From DATLEX01 sp035525015 (GTDB taxonomy: Bacteria > Acidobacteriota > Thermoanaerobaculia > Gp7-AA8), in the NCBI GenBank assembly GCA_035525015.1, contig DATLFC010000074.1, positions 1 to 64,000 on the forward strand: DNA of 64,000 nt, in the 5' to 3' direction. Each line of letters starts with the position of its first letter. Position 1 is the stretch's first letter. The position numbers were made by a program, and so were the translations under genes. The notes under the pieces were generated by a model, which was not told the DNA's origin, did not search any database, and saw nothing but the letters and a program-made list of their open reading frames with translations. Below are positions 32,655 through 41,952 of this stretch, piece after piece.

Positions 32655-35597
32655 GTGAAGCGTTCGATCGCGCTGTGCATTCTTTTTTTCTTCGCCGCGC
32701 CGGCGGCATTCCCGTTCGGTCAGAACAAGATCGTCTACGACAAGTTCAACTGGAGCGTCTACCAGTCGACGCACTTCGACATCTACTTCTATGACGAAGA
32801 GCGGGAGGCGTTGCAGCGCGTGGTCGACAGCGCGGAGAGCGCCTACATGGAGCTCTCGCAGAAATTCAACTACCAGATATCGAAGAAGATCCCGCTGATC
32901 TTCTATCACACGCATTCGGCGTTCGAGCAGACGAACGTCATGCTGAACTTCATCCCCGAGGGTGTGGGGGCGTTCGCCGAGCCGGCGCGCAACCGGATGG
33001 TGCTGCCGATCGACATGAGCGACGACAAGCTGCACCAGCTCATCCTCCATGAGCTGACCCACATCTTCGAATTCGAGATCTTCTTCCAGGGCAAGCTCGG
33101 GAAGACGGTGGCCGCGAGCCCTCCCACGTGGCTCATGGAGGGGCTGGCCTCGTTCATGGCCCAGGACGAAGACTCCCGCGACCGGATGGTGCTGCGTGAC
33201 GCCGTGGTCAACGACCGCGTGCCGGCGATCACGCGCAATCCACAGGGCTATTTCGCCTACCGCTTCGGCCATGCCGTCTTCCGCTACATGCAGGAGAAGT
33301 ACGGTTGGGAGGGGCTCCGCGATTTCATCTACGAATACCGCAACACGCTCGGCAATACAGTCGACCGGGCCCTGCGGCGCGCGTTCGAGGTGGAGCCCGA
33401 CGAATTCGACACGCAGTTCCGGACGTGGCTGCGCAAGCAATACCTCCCGGCGCTCGTCGCCAAGGGGGAGCCGCAGGAGTACGGCGAGCCGTTCAAGATC
33501 GGCGGGGACATCAATAGCAATGACATCGCGCCGGTGCCCTCGCCGTCGGGCGACCTTCTGGCGGCCTTCGTCACCTACAAGCAGGACGTCGACGTGGCGC
33601 TGTTCAATATCCCCGAGCGGCGCCTGCTGAAGAACCTGACGTCGGGATACACCAGCCGCTACGAATATGCGATTGCGCAGTCCTTCACCACGGCCCCCGT
33701 CATGGGGCGGGACATCGCCTGGTCGCCGGACGGCGACGCGGTCGCGCTGTTCGTCCGCCGCGAGCGCGGACGCGACCTGCTCATGATCAATCCGATCACC
33801 GGTCAGATCGCCCGCACCGTCTCGATGGACATCGAGCAGCAGCTGGCCCCGTCGTTCTCACCTGACGGAAAGAAGATCGCATTCTCCGGCTGGGTGGGCA
33901 CGCAGCCCGACATCTTCATCTACGACCTCGACACGGGCGCCGTCGTGAACATCACCGACGACCGGTTCTTCGACGGCGCACCGGTGTTCTCGCCCGACGG
34001 CAAGTGGTTGATCTATTCATCCGTGGGCGACACGTACGCGAAGCTCTTCCGGCTGAATCTGGAGAATCCGGCCGAGCGTTATCAGCTCACCACCGGCCAG
34101 TGGAACGACATCGACGCCTGGTTCTCGCCCGACGGCAAGCGCGTCTTCTTCGCTTCCGACAAACAGACCGGCCGCGCCGCGATCGCGGCCGTGCAGATGT
34201 TCGAGGCGGCCGACGCCGCCGCGCGGACGGAGGGAGACCCGCCGGCTGCCGATCCGATGAACTTCGCCGCCTACAACATCTACTCGCTCGATCTGGAGAG
34301 CGGCGACCTGCTCCAGTACACCGACGTCATCGGAGGATGCTTCACCCCGGTCGTCTTCACCGGCGAGAACAACCGCGAGCGGCTGGTCTTCTCCTCCTAC
34401 TACAAGGGGCAATGGCGGCTGTTCTCGACGCCGACCGACAAACCGCTTCGGGCGGCGGAAAAGACCGTCCTCGCCTCCGCGCCGGTCGATGCCGAGGCTC
34501 GGAGCACGTTTCGCCCGGCTTCCGAGTACTTCATCGACGAGGAGAAGATCGCCGCCGCCGGCGGATTCCGGCTTTTCCTCGACGACATCGACGTGAATGC
34601 CGGCGTCACCTCCGATCAGATCCCGGTGTCGCGCTCGACGATCTATATGAGCGACATGCTCGGGAACCGGCGCTTCATCGCCTCGCTCGACTCGGTGTCG
34701 TCCTTCTCGAACTTCGACTTTCTCTATCTCGATCTCCGCCGGCGGATGAACTGGGGCCTGCGCATCTTCGACAATCGCTCATTCTTCACCGCCCCCGACT
34801 TCGAGCGGGGGCAGATCGAGCGTATCCGGCAGACATACCGGGAGACCGGCGCGCTCGGCCTGGTCAGCTACCCCTTCACCCGCTACCACAGGGTCGACGC
34901 CGGGGCCGGCTACATCAGCCGATCGCTGGCCTTCCCCTTCCAGGTAGAGGGAGGGATTGCGTTCTTCGAGCGCCGTGATGAATTCCCCCTCGTCAGCTCC
35001 ACATTCAGCGGCGACACGACGACCTACAAGTTCTTCGGGCCGATCTCCGGCCGCCGGTACAACCTCAGCGCCTCCTACGCTCCCGACATCGAGGCGGGAG
35101 GAACGCTCAGCAACGACTACACGCTGGATTGGCGCGAGTACTACCAGCTCAGCTCCCGCACGCTCCTGGCGGCGCGGCTGTTCGTCGGGTACTCGAGCGG
35201 CAACTTTCCGAACTTCTACTACTTCGGCGGCCTGAACACGCTGCGCGGGTATCCCTTCCGCTCCATCGTCGGCAACGAGGCCACATTCGCCAATTTCGAG
35301 TTCCGCTTCCCCCTGATCGACATCCTCGCCACGCCGTTCATCGTTCTGCAGCAGGTTCGCGGCGTCCTCTTTTTCGATCTCGGCGCGGCGCGTTTCGCCG
35401 GCCTCGATCTCGAGACCGGCCAGCCCTTCCAGTTCATGGAGGGCGGACGGCTCAAGCATGGACGAGCCGCTGTCGGCTACGGCTTCTCGTTCAACTTCTG
35501 GGGCATGGAACTGCACTGGGACTTCGCCAAGCGCTCCGACGGAAAGGATACGGAAGGAAAGTACCGTTCGAGCTTCTGGATCGGTCAGACGTTCTAG
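32655..35597 (+). CDS. Outer-membrane fusion: HExxH peptidase, TolB-like propeller and Omp85-type barrel
   Basis: A 980-residue protein in three parts after a signal peptide (about residues 1-21). Residues ~30-270 form a gluzincin-like peptidase with HELTH at 132-136 and E162 in WLMEGLASF as the third zinc ligand. Residues ~280-620 carry repeated PD40/TolB-type blades: WSPDGDAVALF, FSPDGKKIAFS, FSPDGKWLIYSS and FSPDGKRVFFAS. The last ~300 residues look like a bacterial surface antigen barrel (GGLNTLRGYPFRSIVGN) and end in Phe (IGQTF), as outer-membrane proteins do. Peptidase and propeller would face the periplasm. All three parts are in one frame. Substrate unknown. Confidence 0.82.
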   Translation: MKRSIALCILFFFAAPAAFPFGQNKIVYDKFNWSVYQSTHFDIYFYDEEREALQRVVDSAESAYMELSQKFNYQISKKIPLIFYHTHSAFEQTNVMLNFIPEGVGAFAEPARNRMVLPIDMSDDKLHQLILHELTHIFEFEIFFQGKLGKTVAASPPTWLMEGLASFMAQDEDSRDRMVLRDAVVNDRVPAITRNPQGYFAYRFGHAVFRYMQEKYGWEGLRDFIYEYRNTLGNTVDRALRRAFEVEPDEFDTQFRTWLRKQYLPALVAKGEPQEYGEPFKIGGDINSNDIAPVPSPSGDLLAAFVTYKQDVDVALFNIPERRLLKNLTSGYTSRYEYAIAQSFTTAPVMGRDIAWSPDGDAVALFVRRERGRDLLMINPITGQIARTVSMDIEQQLAPSFSPDGKKIAFSGWVGTQPDIFIYDLDTGAVVNITDDRFFDGAPVFSPDGKWLIYSSVGDTYAKLFRLNLENPAERYQLTTGQWNDIDAWFSPDGKRVFFASDKQTGRAAIAAVQMFEAADAAARTEGDPPAADPMNFAAYNIYSLDLESGDLLQYTDVIGGCFTPVVFTGENNRERLVFSSYYKGQWRLFSTPTDKPLRAAEKTVLASAPVDAEARSTFRPASEYFIDEEKIAAAGGFRLFLDDIDVNAGVTSDQIPVSRSTIYMSDMLGNRRFIASLDSVSSFSNFDFLYLDLRRRMNWGLRIFDNRSFFTAPDFERGQIERIRQTYRETGALGLVSYPFTRYHRVDAGAGYISRSLAFPFQVEGGIAFFERRDEFPLVSSTFSGDTTTYKFFGPISGRRYNLSASYAPDIEAGGTLSNDYTLDWREYYQLSSRTLLAARLFVGYSSGNFPNFYYFGGLNTLRGYPFRSIVGNEATFANFEFRFPLIDILATPFIVLQQVRGVLFFDLGAARFAGLDLETGQPFQFMEGGRLKHGRAAVGYGFSFNFWGMELHWDFAKRSDGKDTEGKYRSSFWIGQTF

Positions 35598-35608
35598 TGT
35601 AGTGGCTC

Positions 35609-36658
35609 TCAGGCCGCGCGTGGGTTCTTACGGCGATCGGCGATCGTCTCGCGCAGGAATCGGAGCAGCGCCTTCTCCTCCATGGAGAGGCCCAGCTTGA
35701 CCACCGGGCTCCCTTTGCGTGTCTTGCGGAGCGACTCGAACGTCTTCCCTTCCATGTATTCGTCGAGCAGCCGCGGACAGATGTAGGAAGACTTGCAGAC
35801 CGCCGGTGTGTTCCCCAGCTGTTCCGCCGTGGCCGTGATGGCCTTGCGCACGTTGCGCTTTCGTGCGGTCTTCGTCTCGCCCTGCCCCAGCCGGGCCAGG
35901 CTGATCGAGCAGAGCAGCGTCCCCGCCCAGGTGCGGAAGTCCTTGGCCGTGAAATTCTCACCGACGACCGACTGGATGTAGTCGTTCACGTGGCGGTCCT
36001 TGACGTCGACGAGGCGGTCTCCCGACTCGAACTTGAAGAGCTCGCCGCCGCCCGCATGCTTCAGCCGCGCCACGAGCCTGGCCACTTCCGCGTCGCGCAC
36101 GGCCCGGCGGTGCTTTTTCTTCCACTTCCCGACATAGTCGAACAGGAGCTTGTCGCCGCTCACTTCGACATGCCTGCCGTGCACCGTGGTGAGGCCGTAC
36201 GTCGACTCCGACTTCGCGCTCTTGTCGTTGCCGACGCGAAAAAACCCCTGATCGATCAGGCGCACGATCGCCGCGAGGATGGTTTCGCGGCCGAGTGTCT
36301 CGTGTTTCAGGTCTTTCCGAACACGCTGCCGGAGGCGCGGAAGCGATTCTCCGAACTCGACGACGCGCCGGAACTTCTCCTCCTCGCGCTGGCTGCGGAA
36401 GCGCCAATGATAGAGATACTGGGTGCGTCCTTTCTTGTCGACGCCCACCGCCTGCAGCGGCGAGGAGTCGCTGCGCGCAATCCGGACGTTCTTCCAGGCG
36501 GGAGGGATCCGGAGCTTCCGGATCTGGGCCAGAGTTTTCTCGCCCGATACGGCCATCCGGTCGGCGCTCCGGTAAGAAAACCCCCGTTCCTTCGATCCCT
36601 CGCGGCGGATGCCGTGAAGATCGAGGTGCCACCGCCGCTTCACCGCTCGAGCGGGCAT
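35609..36658 (-). CDS. DNA topoisomerase IB (poxvirus type)
   Basis: A 349-residue type IB topoisomerase. The N-terminal domain has IPPAWKNVRIA; the catalytic domain has ILAAIVRLIDQGFFRVGN, KDFRTWAGT, and the nucleophile Tyr in CKSSYICPRLLDEY. It relaxes DNA through a 3'-phosphotyrosine link without a metal. It is divergent from the GT-C gene at 36691 with only 32 bp between starts, so the promoters must overlap each other or coding sequence. Confidence 0.92.
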   Translation of the reverse strand: MPARAVKRRWHLDLHGIRREGSKERGFSYRSADRMAVSGEKTLAQIRKLRIPPAWKNVRIARSDSSPLQAVGVDKKGRTQYLYHWRFRSQREEEKFRRVVEFGESLPRLRQRVRKDLKHETLGRETILAAIVRLIDQGFFRVGNDKSAKSESTYGLTTVHGRHVEVSGDKLLFDYVGKWKKKHRRAVRDAEVARLVARLKHAGGGELFKFESGDRLVDVKDRHVNDYIQSVVGENFTAKDFRTWAGTLLCSISLARLGQGETKTARKRNVRKAITATAEQLGNTPAVCKSSYICPRLLDEYMEGKTFESLRKTRKGSPVVKLGLSMEEKALLRFLRETIADRRKNPRAA

Positions 36659-36690
36659 GATGTTGCCGATTTTGCGAGAATGGTGCCCTT

Positions 36691-38490
36691 TTGGAAAGCA
36701 ACACAGACGCGCCAGGTCCCGTAACCCGTTCGCAGCAGTTGCTCGTGCTGGCGACGGCGGCGGGCGTCGCCCTTTCCCGCCTTCCGGCGATGTCGCAGAC
36801 CCTTTGGGACTGGGACGAGGTGCAGTTCGCCATGGCGGTGGAAGAGTACGACGTTCCGTCGTATCGACCCCATCCTCCCGGCTTTCCGCTGTTCATTGCT
36901 CTGGCGAACATCGCGCGGGCGTTCGCTCCGTCCGACTTTCGAGCTTTGCAGGCAGTCACGGTGTTGGCGGCGGTCTCACTCTTCCCCCTTCTCTTTTTTC
37001 TTTTTCGCGAGCTGCGGTTTCCGTTTGCCACCGCCTGGGGCGGCGCGCTGCTGACGATGTTCGTCCCGAACGTCTGGTTCTACGGCGGCACCGGATTCAG
37101 CGACGTTCCCGCCCTGGCTCTCACGGTTGCGGCGTGCGCGTATCTGTTGCGCGGAGCGCGCGACCGCACTTCCTTTCTCCTCGGCGCCTTTCTGCTCGGT
37201 CTGTCCGCGGCGATGCGCCCGCAGGCGCTCCTCGTCGGAGCCGCTCCGGCGCTGGTGGCTGCCTGGAAGCGGCGGCACCGCTGGCGCGACATCGTGCTCG
37301 CGATCGCCCTCGGTGCGACCACGATCGCCGCCGCCTACGCCGGGGCGGTGCTCGCTTCGAGCTCCTACGAGGACTATGTCCAGACCGCCGCGAAGCTCCG
37401 TGAATACCTCCGGAGCGTCGATTCGTTTCTCAGTCCCGAGCGTCCTCCTCTCGGCGTCCTGTTCGAGTTCTTCTTCTTCCGCACTCTGCCGGGGGAGCCC
37501 TACGGGCGTCTGCTCGTCTACGCGGCCGCGGCGGGGCTCCTCGTCACGCTTCTGCGGCGCGAGGGGCGCGTGGTGCTGTTGCTGCTGATGTTCGTTCCGC
37601 TTCAGATATTCGCCTGGCTGATGCTCGATTATCACAGCGTGACGCGCTATGGCGTGATGTTCGCGCCGATGTACGCCGTGCTGGCGGCGGCAGCCGTCAT
37701 CGGAGTACTGGCCTGGATTCCGGGTCTGGGGCGTGCCGCGGGGGCGGTCGTCATCGTGCTCTTCGCCGCTTCGTGGGCGCGCTGGACGTTTCCGGCGCTG
37801 ACGGAGGTGCGGCGGCATGCGTCGCCTCCCGTGCGCGCTGTGATGTGGCTGAACGAAAACGTCCCATCGTCTTCGATGGTGTACGTCCACGCCAGCTTCA
37901 CATCGTTCGCGCGGTATTTCATGGGTGGCCGCCCGCACGAGAAGGTCGAGTCTCCGGCCGACCTCGGATCGGTGCCGGCCGCGGACGATGCGCTGCTCGT
38001 GAGCGAGACTTCTTTGCCGCTCCTGAGCGCGCAGCGTTTCGTCCGCGGGCGCGGCGTCCTGTTCGAGATCGCCCGGCGGCGCTATTTCGAAGTGACGGTG
38101 ATCCGCGCCGGCGCGTGGGGGGAGTTCGGCGACGGCTGGCACGCAATGGAGTGGCATGGCGAGGCTGTCTGGCTCTGGATGGGGGGGCGCTCGGAGATGT
38201 CGCTCCCTCCCGCCGCCGGATCGATGAAGCTGTCGCTGCGCCTCGAGCCGGCGCTCGAGCACGGTCCGCCCATCATCGAGGCACAGCTGAACGGCCAACT
38301 CGTGGAGCGCTTCGCGCTGACGGAAACGATGGAGAAGAGCTGGGTCGTGCCGGCGCGCTCGGACGGCTGGAACGAGCTCGTGCTGACGAGCGATCGGTTC
38401 GTGAACCCGCTGCAGGAAGGCATCTCCGCCGACGGCCGCGACCTGTCGCTGCGGTTGCTCGGCTACGACTGGGTGCCGGCGAAGCGATGA
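36691..38490 (+). CDS. GT-C type membrane glycosyltransferase, first of a tandem pair
   Basis: A 599-residue polytopic membrane protein of the ArnT/PMT-like GT-C group. WDWDEVQFAMAV in the first periplasmic loop carries the acidic pair expected for binding a lipid-linked sugar, followed by HPPGFPLF and about ten helices. The last ~190 residues are soluble. The start is a TTG at 36691: there is a stop at 36658 and no ATG or GTG that keeps the first helix. It overlaps the next gene, a clear paralogue, by ATGA. Sugar and acceptor unknown. Confidence 0.75.
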   Translation: MESNTDAPGPVTRSQQLLVLATAAGVALSRLPAMSQTLWDWDEVQFAMAVEEYDVPSYRPHPPGFPLFIALANIARAFAPSDFRALQAVTVLAAVSLFPLLFFLFRELRFPFATAWGGALLTMFVPNVWFYGGTGFSDVPALALTVAACAYLLRGARDRTSFLLGAFLLGLSAAMRPQALLVGAAPALVAAWKRRHRWRDIVLAIALGATTIAAAYAGAVLASSSYEDYVQTAAKLREYLRSVDSFLSPERPPLGVLFEFFFFRTLPGEPYGRLLVYAAAAGLLVTLLRREGRVVLLLLMFVPLQIFAWLMLDYHSVTRYGVMFAPMYAVLAAAAVIGVLAWIPGLGRAAGAVVIVLFAASWARWTFPALTEVRRHASPPVRAVMWLNENVPSSSMVYVHASFTSFARYFMGGRPHEKVESPADLGSVPAADDALLVSETSLPLLSAQRFVRGRGVLFEIARRRYFEVTVIRAGAWGEFGDGWHAMEWHGEAVWLWMGGRSEMSLPPAAGSMKLSLRLEPALEHGPPIIEAQLNGQLVERFALTETMEKSWVVPARSDGWNELVLTSDRFVNPLQEGISADGRDLSLRLLGYDWVPAKR

Positions 38491-39923
38491 TCGATCTGAC
38501 GACTGCGCCGCCGAGCCTGAGCCGGCGGGAGATGCTTCTGGCCGGAATGGCGACCGTGGTCGTCGCGGTCACACGTGTGCTGGCCCTGGCCCGAACCCCG
38601 TGGGACTGGGACGAGATGCTGTTTCTTCTCGGGCTGCGCGACTACGACGTTGCGCTCCACCATCCCCATCCACCCGGGTTCCCGCTCTTCTTGCTCGCCG
38701 CGCGTCTCTTCATGGAGCTCGGCCTGGAGCCGTTCCGGGCGCTGCAGGCGGTGAACCTCGTCGCAGCCGTGGCCATCGTTCCGGCCGTGCTGTTCTTCTG
38801 CCGGGAGCTCCGGCTCCCGTTTCCGGTCTCCCTGGCGGCCGCGCTGCTGTTCTCGTTCTTTCCGAACGTCTGGTTCTTCGGCGGCACCGGATTCAGCGAT
38901 GTCGCGGCGATCGTGCTGACGTTGTTCGCTTGTGCGCTGCTATTGCGCGGAGGACGATCCCCCGCGGCGTTCCTCTCCGGCGCGGTGGTGATCGCCGTCG
39001 CCGCCGGCTTCCGGCCGCAGAACCTGCTGGTGGGTGCGTTACCGGCGCTCGCCGGCGCCTGGTCGCAACTGCGGCAGCGTCGCTTCGGCACCGTGGCCGG
39101 AGCGGCAGGCATCGTTCTCGTGATCACGGCTGGCAGCTACGCCGGAGCCGTGATGGCGACCGGGGAATGGTCGCGATACCGTGACTCGCTGCTCGCGCAT
39201 CAGCGGTATCTCGTGGAGGTCGACTCGTTCCTGAGCGAGATCCGCCCGTCGCTGCTCCAGGTCTCGGACGACTTCTTCGTCCGCCCGTTTCGTTTTCCCG
39301 CGGCGAACGCGGCGCTGAGCCTGCTGGCCACCCTTTCCGCGGTGACGGCGCTGGTCCGCCGGCGGATGGCGATCGTTCTGGCCATCGCGACATTCGGGCC
39401 GTTCTGGCTGCTGGCGTGGTTCACGCTCGATTTCCACAGCGCCAGCCGCTTCTCGATCGGGTACATGCCGCTGCTGGCCATCCTCGCAGCGGACGGCATC
39501 GCCACGGTGGCCGCATGGAGTAGGAGAAGCCCGCGGGTGCAGGGCGTTGCGACGATCGCCCTGGCGGGACTGCTCGCGGCCGGCATGGCCGTCTGGACGT
39601 GGAACGGGATCCGCCGCGTCCGCGAGGAGCCGTCGCCGCCGCTGCAGGCGATCGCGTTCGTCAGGCAGACGTTCGCCGCCGAGACGATCGTCTACGTTCC
39701 CAAACGGCTCCGCCCTCATGCCGAGTACTACCTCGACGATTTCCGGCTCGTGCACATCGAGGACGAGCCGACTGCAGCCGCGTTGCGCAGCAGCGGCGCG
39801 GTCTATCTCCTCGAAGGTGACGGCGGCGTCGCCGGCGGCAGGACGTTCGCGTGGCCGGAGGAGCCGCTCTGGAACATCGCACGCCGCCGCTACTTCAAGG
39901 TCTCCGTGATTCCGATCGGGTGA
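38487..39923 (+). CDS. GT-C type membrane glycosyltransferase, second of a tandem pair
   Basis: A 478-residue paralogue of the preceding gene: PWDWDEMLFLLGLRDYDV, HPHPPGFPLFLLAARLF and NVWFFGGTGFSDV line up with the first copy. It lacks the extra C-terminal soluble part, which explains its shorter length. The ATG at 38487 overlaps the preceding stop (ATGA), which implies coupled translation. Donor is presumably a polyprenyl-phosphate sugar, as for the GT-C group. Confidence 0.78.
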   Translation: MIDLTTAPPSLSRREMLLAGMATVVVAVTRVLALARTPWDWDEMLFLLGLRDYDVALHHPHPPGFPLFLLAARLFMELGLEPFRALQAVNLVAAVAIVPAVLFFCRELRLPFPVSLAAALLFSFFPNVWFFGGTGFSDVAAIVLTLFACALLLRGGRSPAAFLSGAVVIAVAAGFRPQNLLVGALPALAGAWSQLRQRRFGTVAGAAGIVLVITAGSYAGAVMATGEWSRYRDSLLAHQRYLVEVDSFLSEIRPSLLQVSDDFFVRPFRFPAANAALSLLATLSAVTALVRRRMAIVLAIATFGPFWLLAWFTLDFHSASRFSIGYMPLLAILAADGIATVAAWSRRSPRVQGVATIALAGLLAAGMAVWTWNGIRRVREEPSPPLQAIAFVRQTFAAETIVYVPKRLRPHAEYYLDDFRLVHIEDEPTAAALRSSGAVYLLEGDGGVAGGRTFAWPEEPLWNIARRRYFKVSVIPIG

Positions 39924-41858
39924 TCACGGCTTGAACTGGATCATCTGCGCGATCCAGGTCTTGACCCGTTTGCCGTCTTTCATCGGCGGCGTGTAACGGG
40001 CGGCGCGGAAGGCGCGGATGGCCGAGTCGTTGAAGCCGAAGCGCGGTTCTCCCCGGAGGATCTTCACCTCGACCACCTCGCCGGTTTCCGAGACCAGGAT
40101 GCTGGCCATGACCGTCGCTTCCATCTTCTGTCTCGCCGCAATCGGCGGATAGGACGGGCGAGGTTCCCTGATCGCCGTCGGCACCTCGTCGAGCTCACCC
40201 ATGTCGACGACGTCACCCTCCCGGATCACCGGCGCGGGCGGAGGCTGCGGCGGAGGCTGCGGCGGAGGCTGGCTCTGAGGCTGCGTTTGGGTCAAAACGG
40301 GAGGAGGAGCGGCCGTGGCGGGATTCGCCAGCGGCTCCAGAGCAGCGATCTGCGTTTCCGACGTCCAGGGCCGCTGCGCCACGGTGGTCGTGATCTCTTC
40401 CTCGCGCTGCGGCATGGCGGCCGCCGGTTCCTGTTCCGCCTGGACCACGGCGGGCTGCGAAGCCACCGTCGAGGTCAGCGGTGCGTTGCGCGCCTGCTCG
40501 CGCCGGAGCTGTTGCGTGTATTCGGCCTGAAGTTTCAGCAGCTCTTCCTGAAGGCGGCGCTTCACCGCTGCGTCGAACAGTCTCTTGCGCTCCGCTTCAT
40601 CGATCTTCGGTTGCGCGGCAGGGGCGGAAGGAGCTTCCGGCTCCTCGACCGTCGGGGAAGCGACGATCGGCTCCGGGGCGACGACCGGTTGCGGCTGGGG
40701 CGCCGGCGGCGTCATCGCGCCGGCGACGTGAACCACGGGAACAGCCGGTGCCGGCCGTTTCGCGCCCAGCGTGAGCCAGGCCCCGACGCCTGCGGCAGCG
40801 AGGACCGTCGCTGCCGCGATACCCACCGCCAGTCTGCTCCTCCCTGCCGCCGGCTTCTCGGCAGCCACCGGCTGCGCTTCCGCCTGCAGATAGGGAGCGA
40901 GGCTGATCTTCGATTCCCTCTCCCGCTCGCCCGCTTCCACCTCCATCTCTTTTTTCAGGAGCGTGCTGAGATAGAAGGCGAGATTGAAACTCGTGGCGGC
41001 ATAGCGGCCGCTCGAAGAGAGAGCGGCGAGCGCGGTGTGCACGTCGGATGGACTTGCGTATCGCGCCGCGGGATCGATGTTGAGCGACTTCTCCAGAATG
41101 GAGCGGATGTCATCGGGAAGCGGATCGCCGGCCATGCTCCTGGCCGCGCGCACGGCGTGCGTAAACGCGCTCGCGCGCGTGGCGTCGGGCGGCTCATGAC
41201 CCGTGACCAGAAGGTAAAGGAGTGCGCCGAGCGAGTAGACCTCGCTCGACCTGGAAGCCTGGCCTGAATGCTGCGTCTCGGGAGCGAAGTAGCGGCCGAT
41301 CTCGACGGCAACCTTCTCGTCGCGCAGCGACGCGGCCAGTCCGCGCCCCAGCTGCTGCCCTGCCACGCGAATCTCCCCATCCTCTGTGATCCAGACGAAC
41401 TGCGGAACGAGTCCTCCGTGCAGCAGACGCTCGGCGCCGAGTCGCAGCTCCGCCGTCGCCGCCAGCGAGAGCGCGACACGTTCCACGACGGCGAGGGTCT
41501 GATCGAGAGGGATGGGATGCGGCGCGGACCCGGTACCGCGCGCACGGTCGACGATGTAGCGCAGGGAACGACCCGATTCATATTCGTGCGCGATCGTGAC
41601 CACGCCGTTGATGACCGTGATCTGCTGCTCTTTGACGAACGTCGGACCGGTGAGCGACTCCGCGATCTGCTCCGCCGACTGCGCGGCCGCAAGGAGTGCC
41701 TCGCTTCCGCCGCTGAACCGGCGCAGGGCCACCACGCGCCCCGGCGCGCCGTCCTCGATCCTCACCGCCCGGAAGAGATCGCCGAGTGCATCCGACTCCA
41801 GCTTTTTCAGCAGAACGTAAGGACCGAACGTCTCGTAAGGCCTTGCCTTTGCGGCCAT
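39924..41858 (-). CDS. Pseudokinase fused to a TonB C-terminal domain
   Basis: A 644-residue protein with a Ser/Thr kinase-like domain (about residues 8-280), one membrane helix (343-364), a long Pro/Gln/Glu-rich periplasmic linker with PPPQPPPQPPP repeats, and a TonB C-terminal domain (about 560-644, RPSYPPIAARQKMEATV). The kinase fold is degenerate: VALRR replaces the VAIK lysine (46-47), the HRD loop is HGG (147-149) and DFG is VAGQ (165-168). It is therefore predicted inactive. APE and SLGALLYLLVTG, which help the fold, remain. The start at 41858 follows CGAGGTAGTG. It is downstream of mltG by 94 bp. Confidence 0.85.
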   Translation of the reverse strand: MAAKARPYETFGPYVLLKKLESDALGDLFRAVRIEDGAPGRVVALRRFSGGSEALLAAAQSAEQIAESLTGPTFVKEQQITVINGVVTIAHEYESGRSLRYIVDRARGTGSAPHPIPLDQTLAVVERVALSLAATAELRLGAERLLHGGLVPQFVWITEDGEIRVAGQQLGRGLAASLRDEKVAVEIGRYFAPETQHSGQASRSSEVYSLGALLYLLVTGHEPPDATRASAFTHAVRAARSMAGDPLPDDIRSILEKSLNIDPAARYASPSDVHTALAALSSSGRYAATSFNLAFYLSTLLKKEMEVEAGERERESKISLAPYLQAEAQPVAAEKPAAGRSRLAVGIAAATVLAAAGVGAWLTLGAKRPAPAVPVVHVAGAMTPPAPQPQPVVAPEPIVASPTVEEPEAPSAPAAQPKIDEAERKRLFDAAVKRRLQEELLKLQAEYTQQLRREQARNAPLTSTVASQPAVVQAEQEPAAAMPQREEEITTTVAQRPWTSETQIAALEPLANPATAAPPPVLTQTQPQSQPPPQPPPQPPPAPVIREGDVVDMGELDEVPTAIREPRPSYPPIAARQKMEATVMASILVSETGEVVEVKILRGEPRFGFNDSAIRAFRAARYTPPMKDGKRVKTWIAQMIQFKP

Positions 41859-41952
41859 CACTACCTCGCGATGCAGAGTTATTGTTATGGACAAAGGTAA
41901 GGATAGCACCAGACCGGCCAGGAGTCAGGCGGGCTGGGGCATGGAAGTCTGC

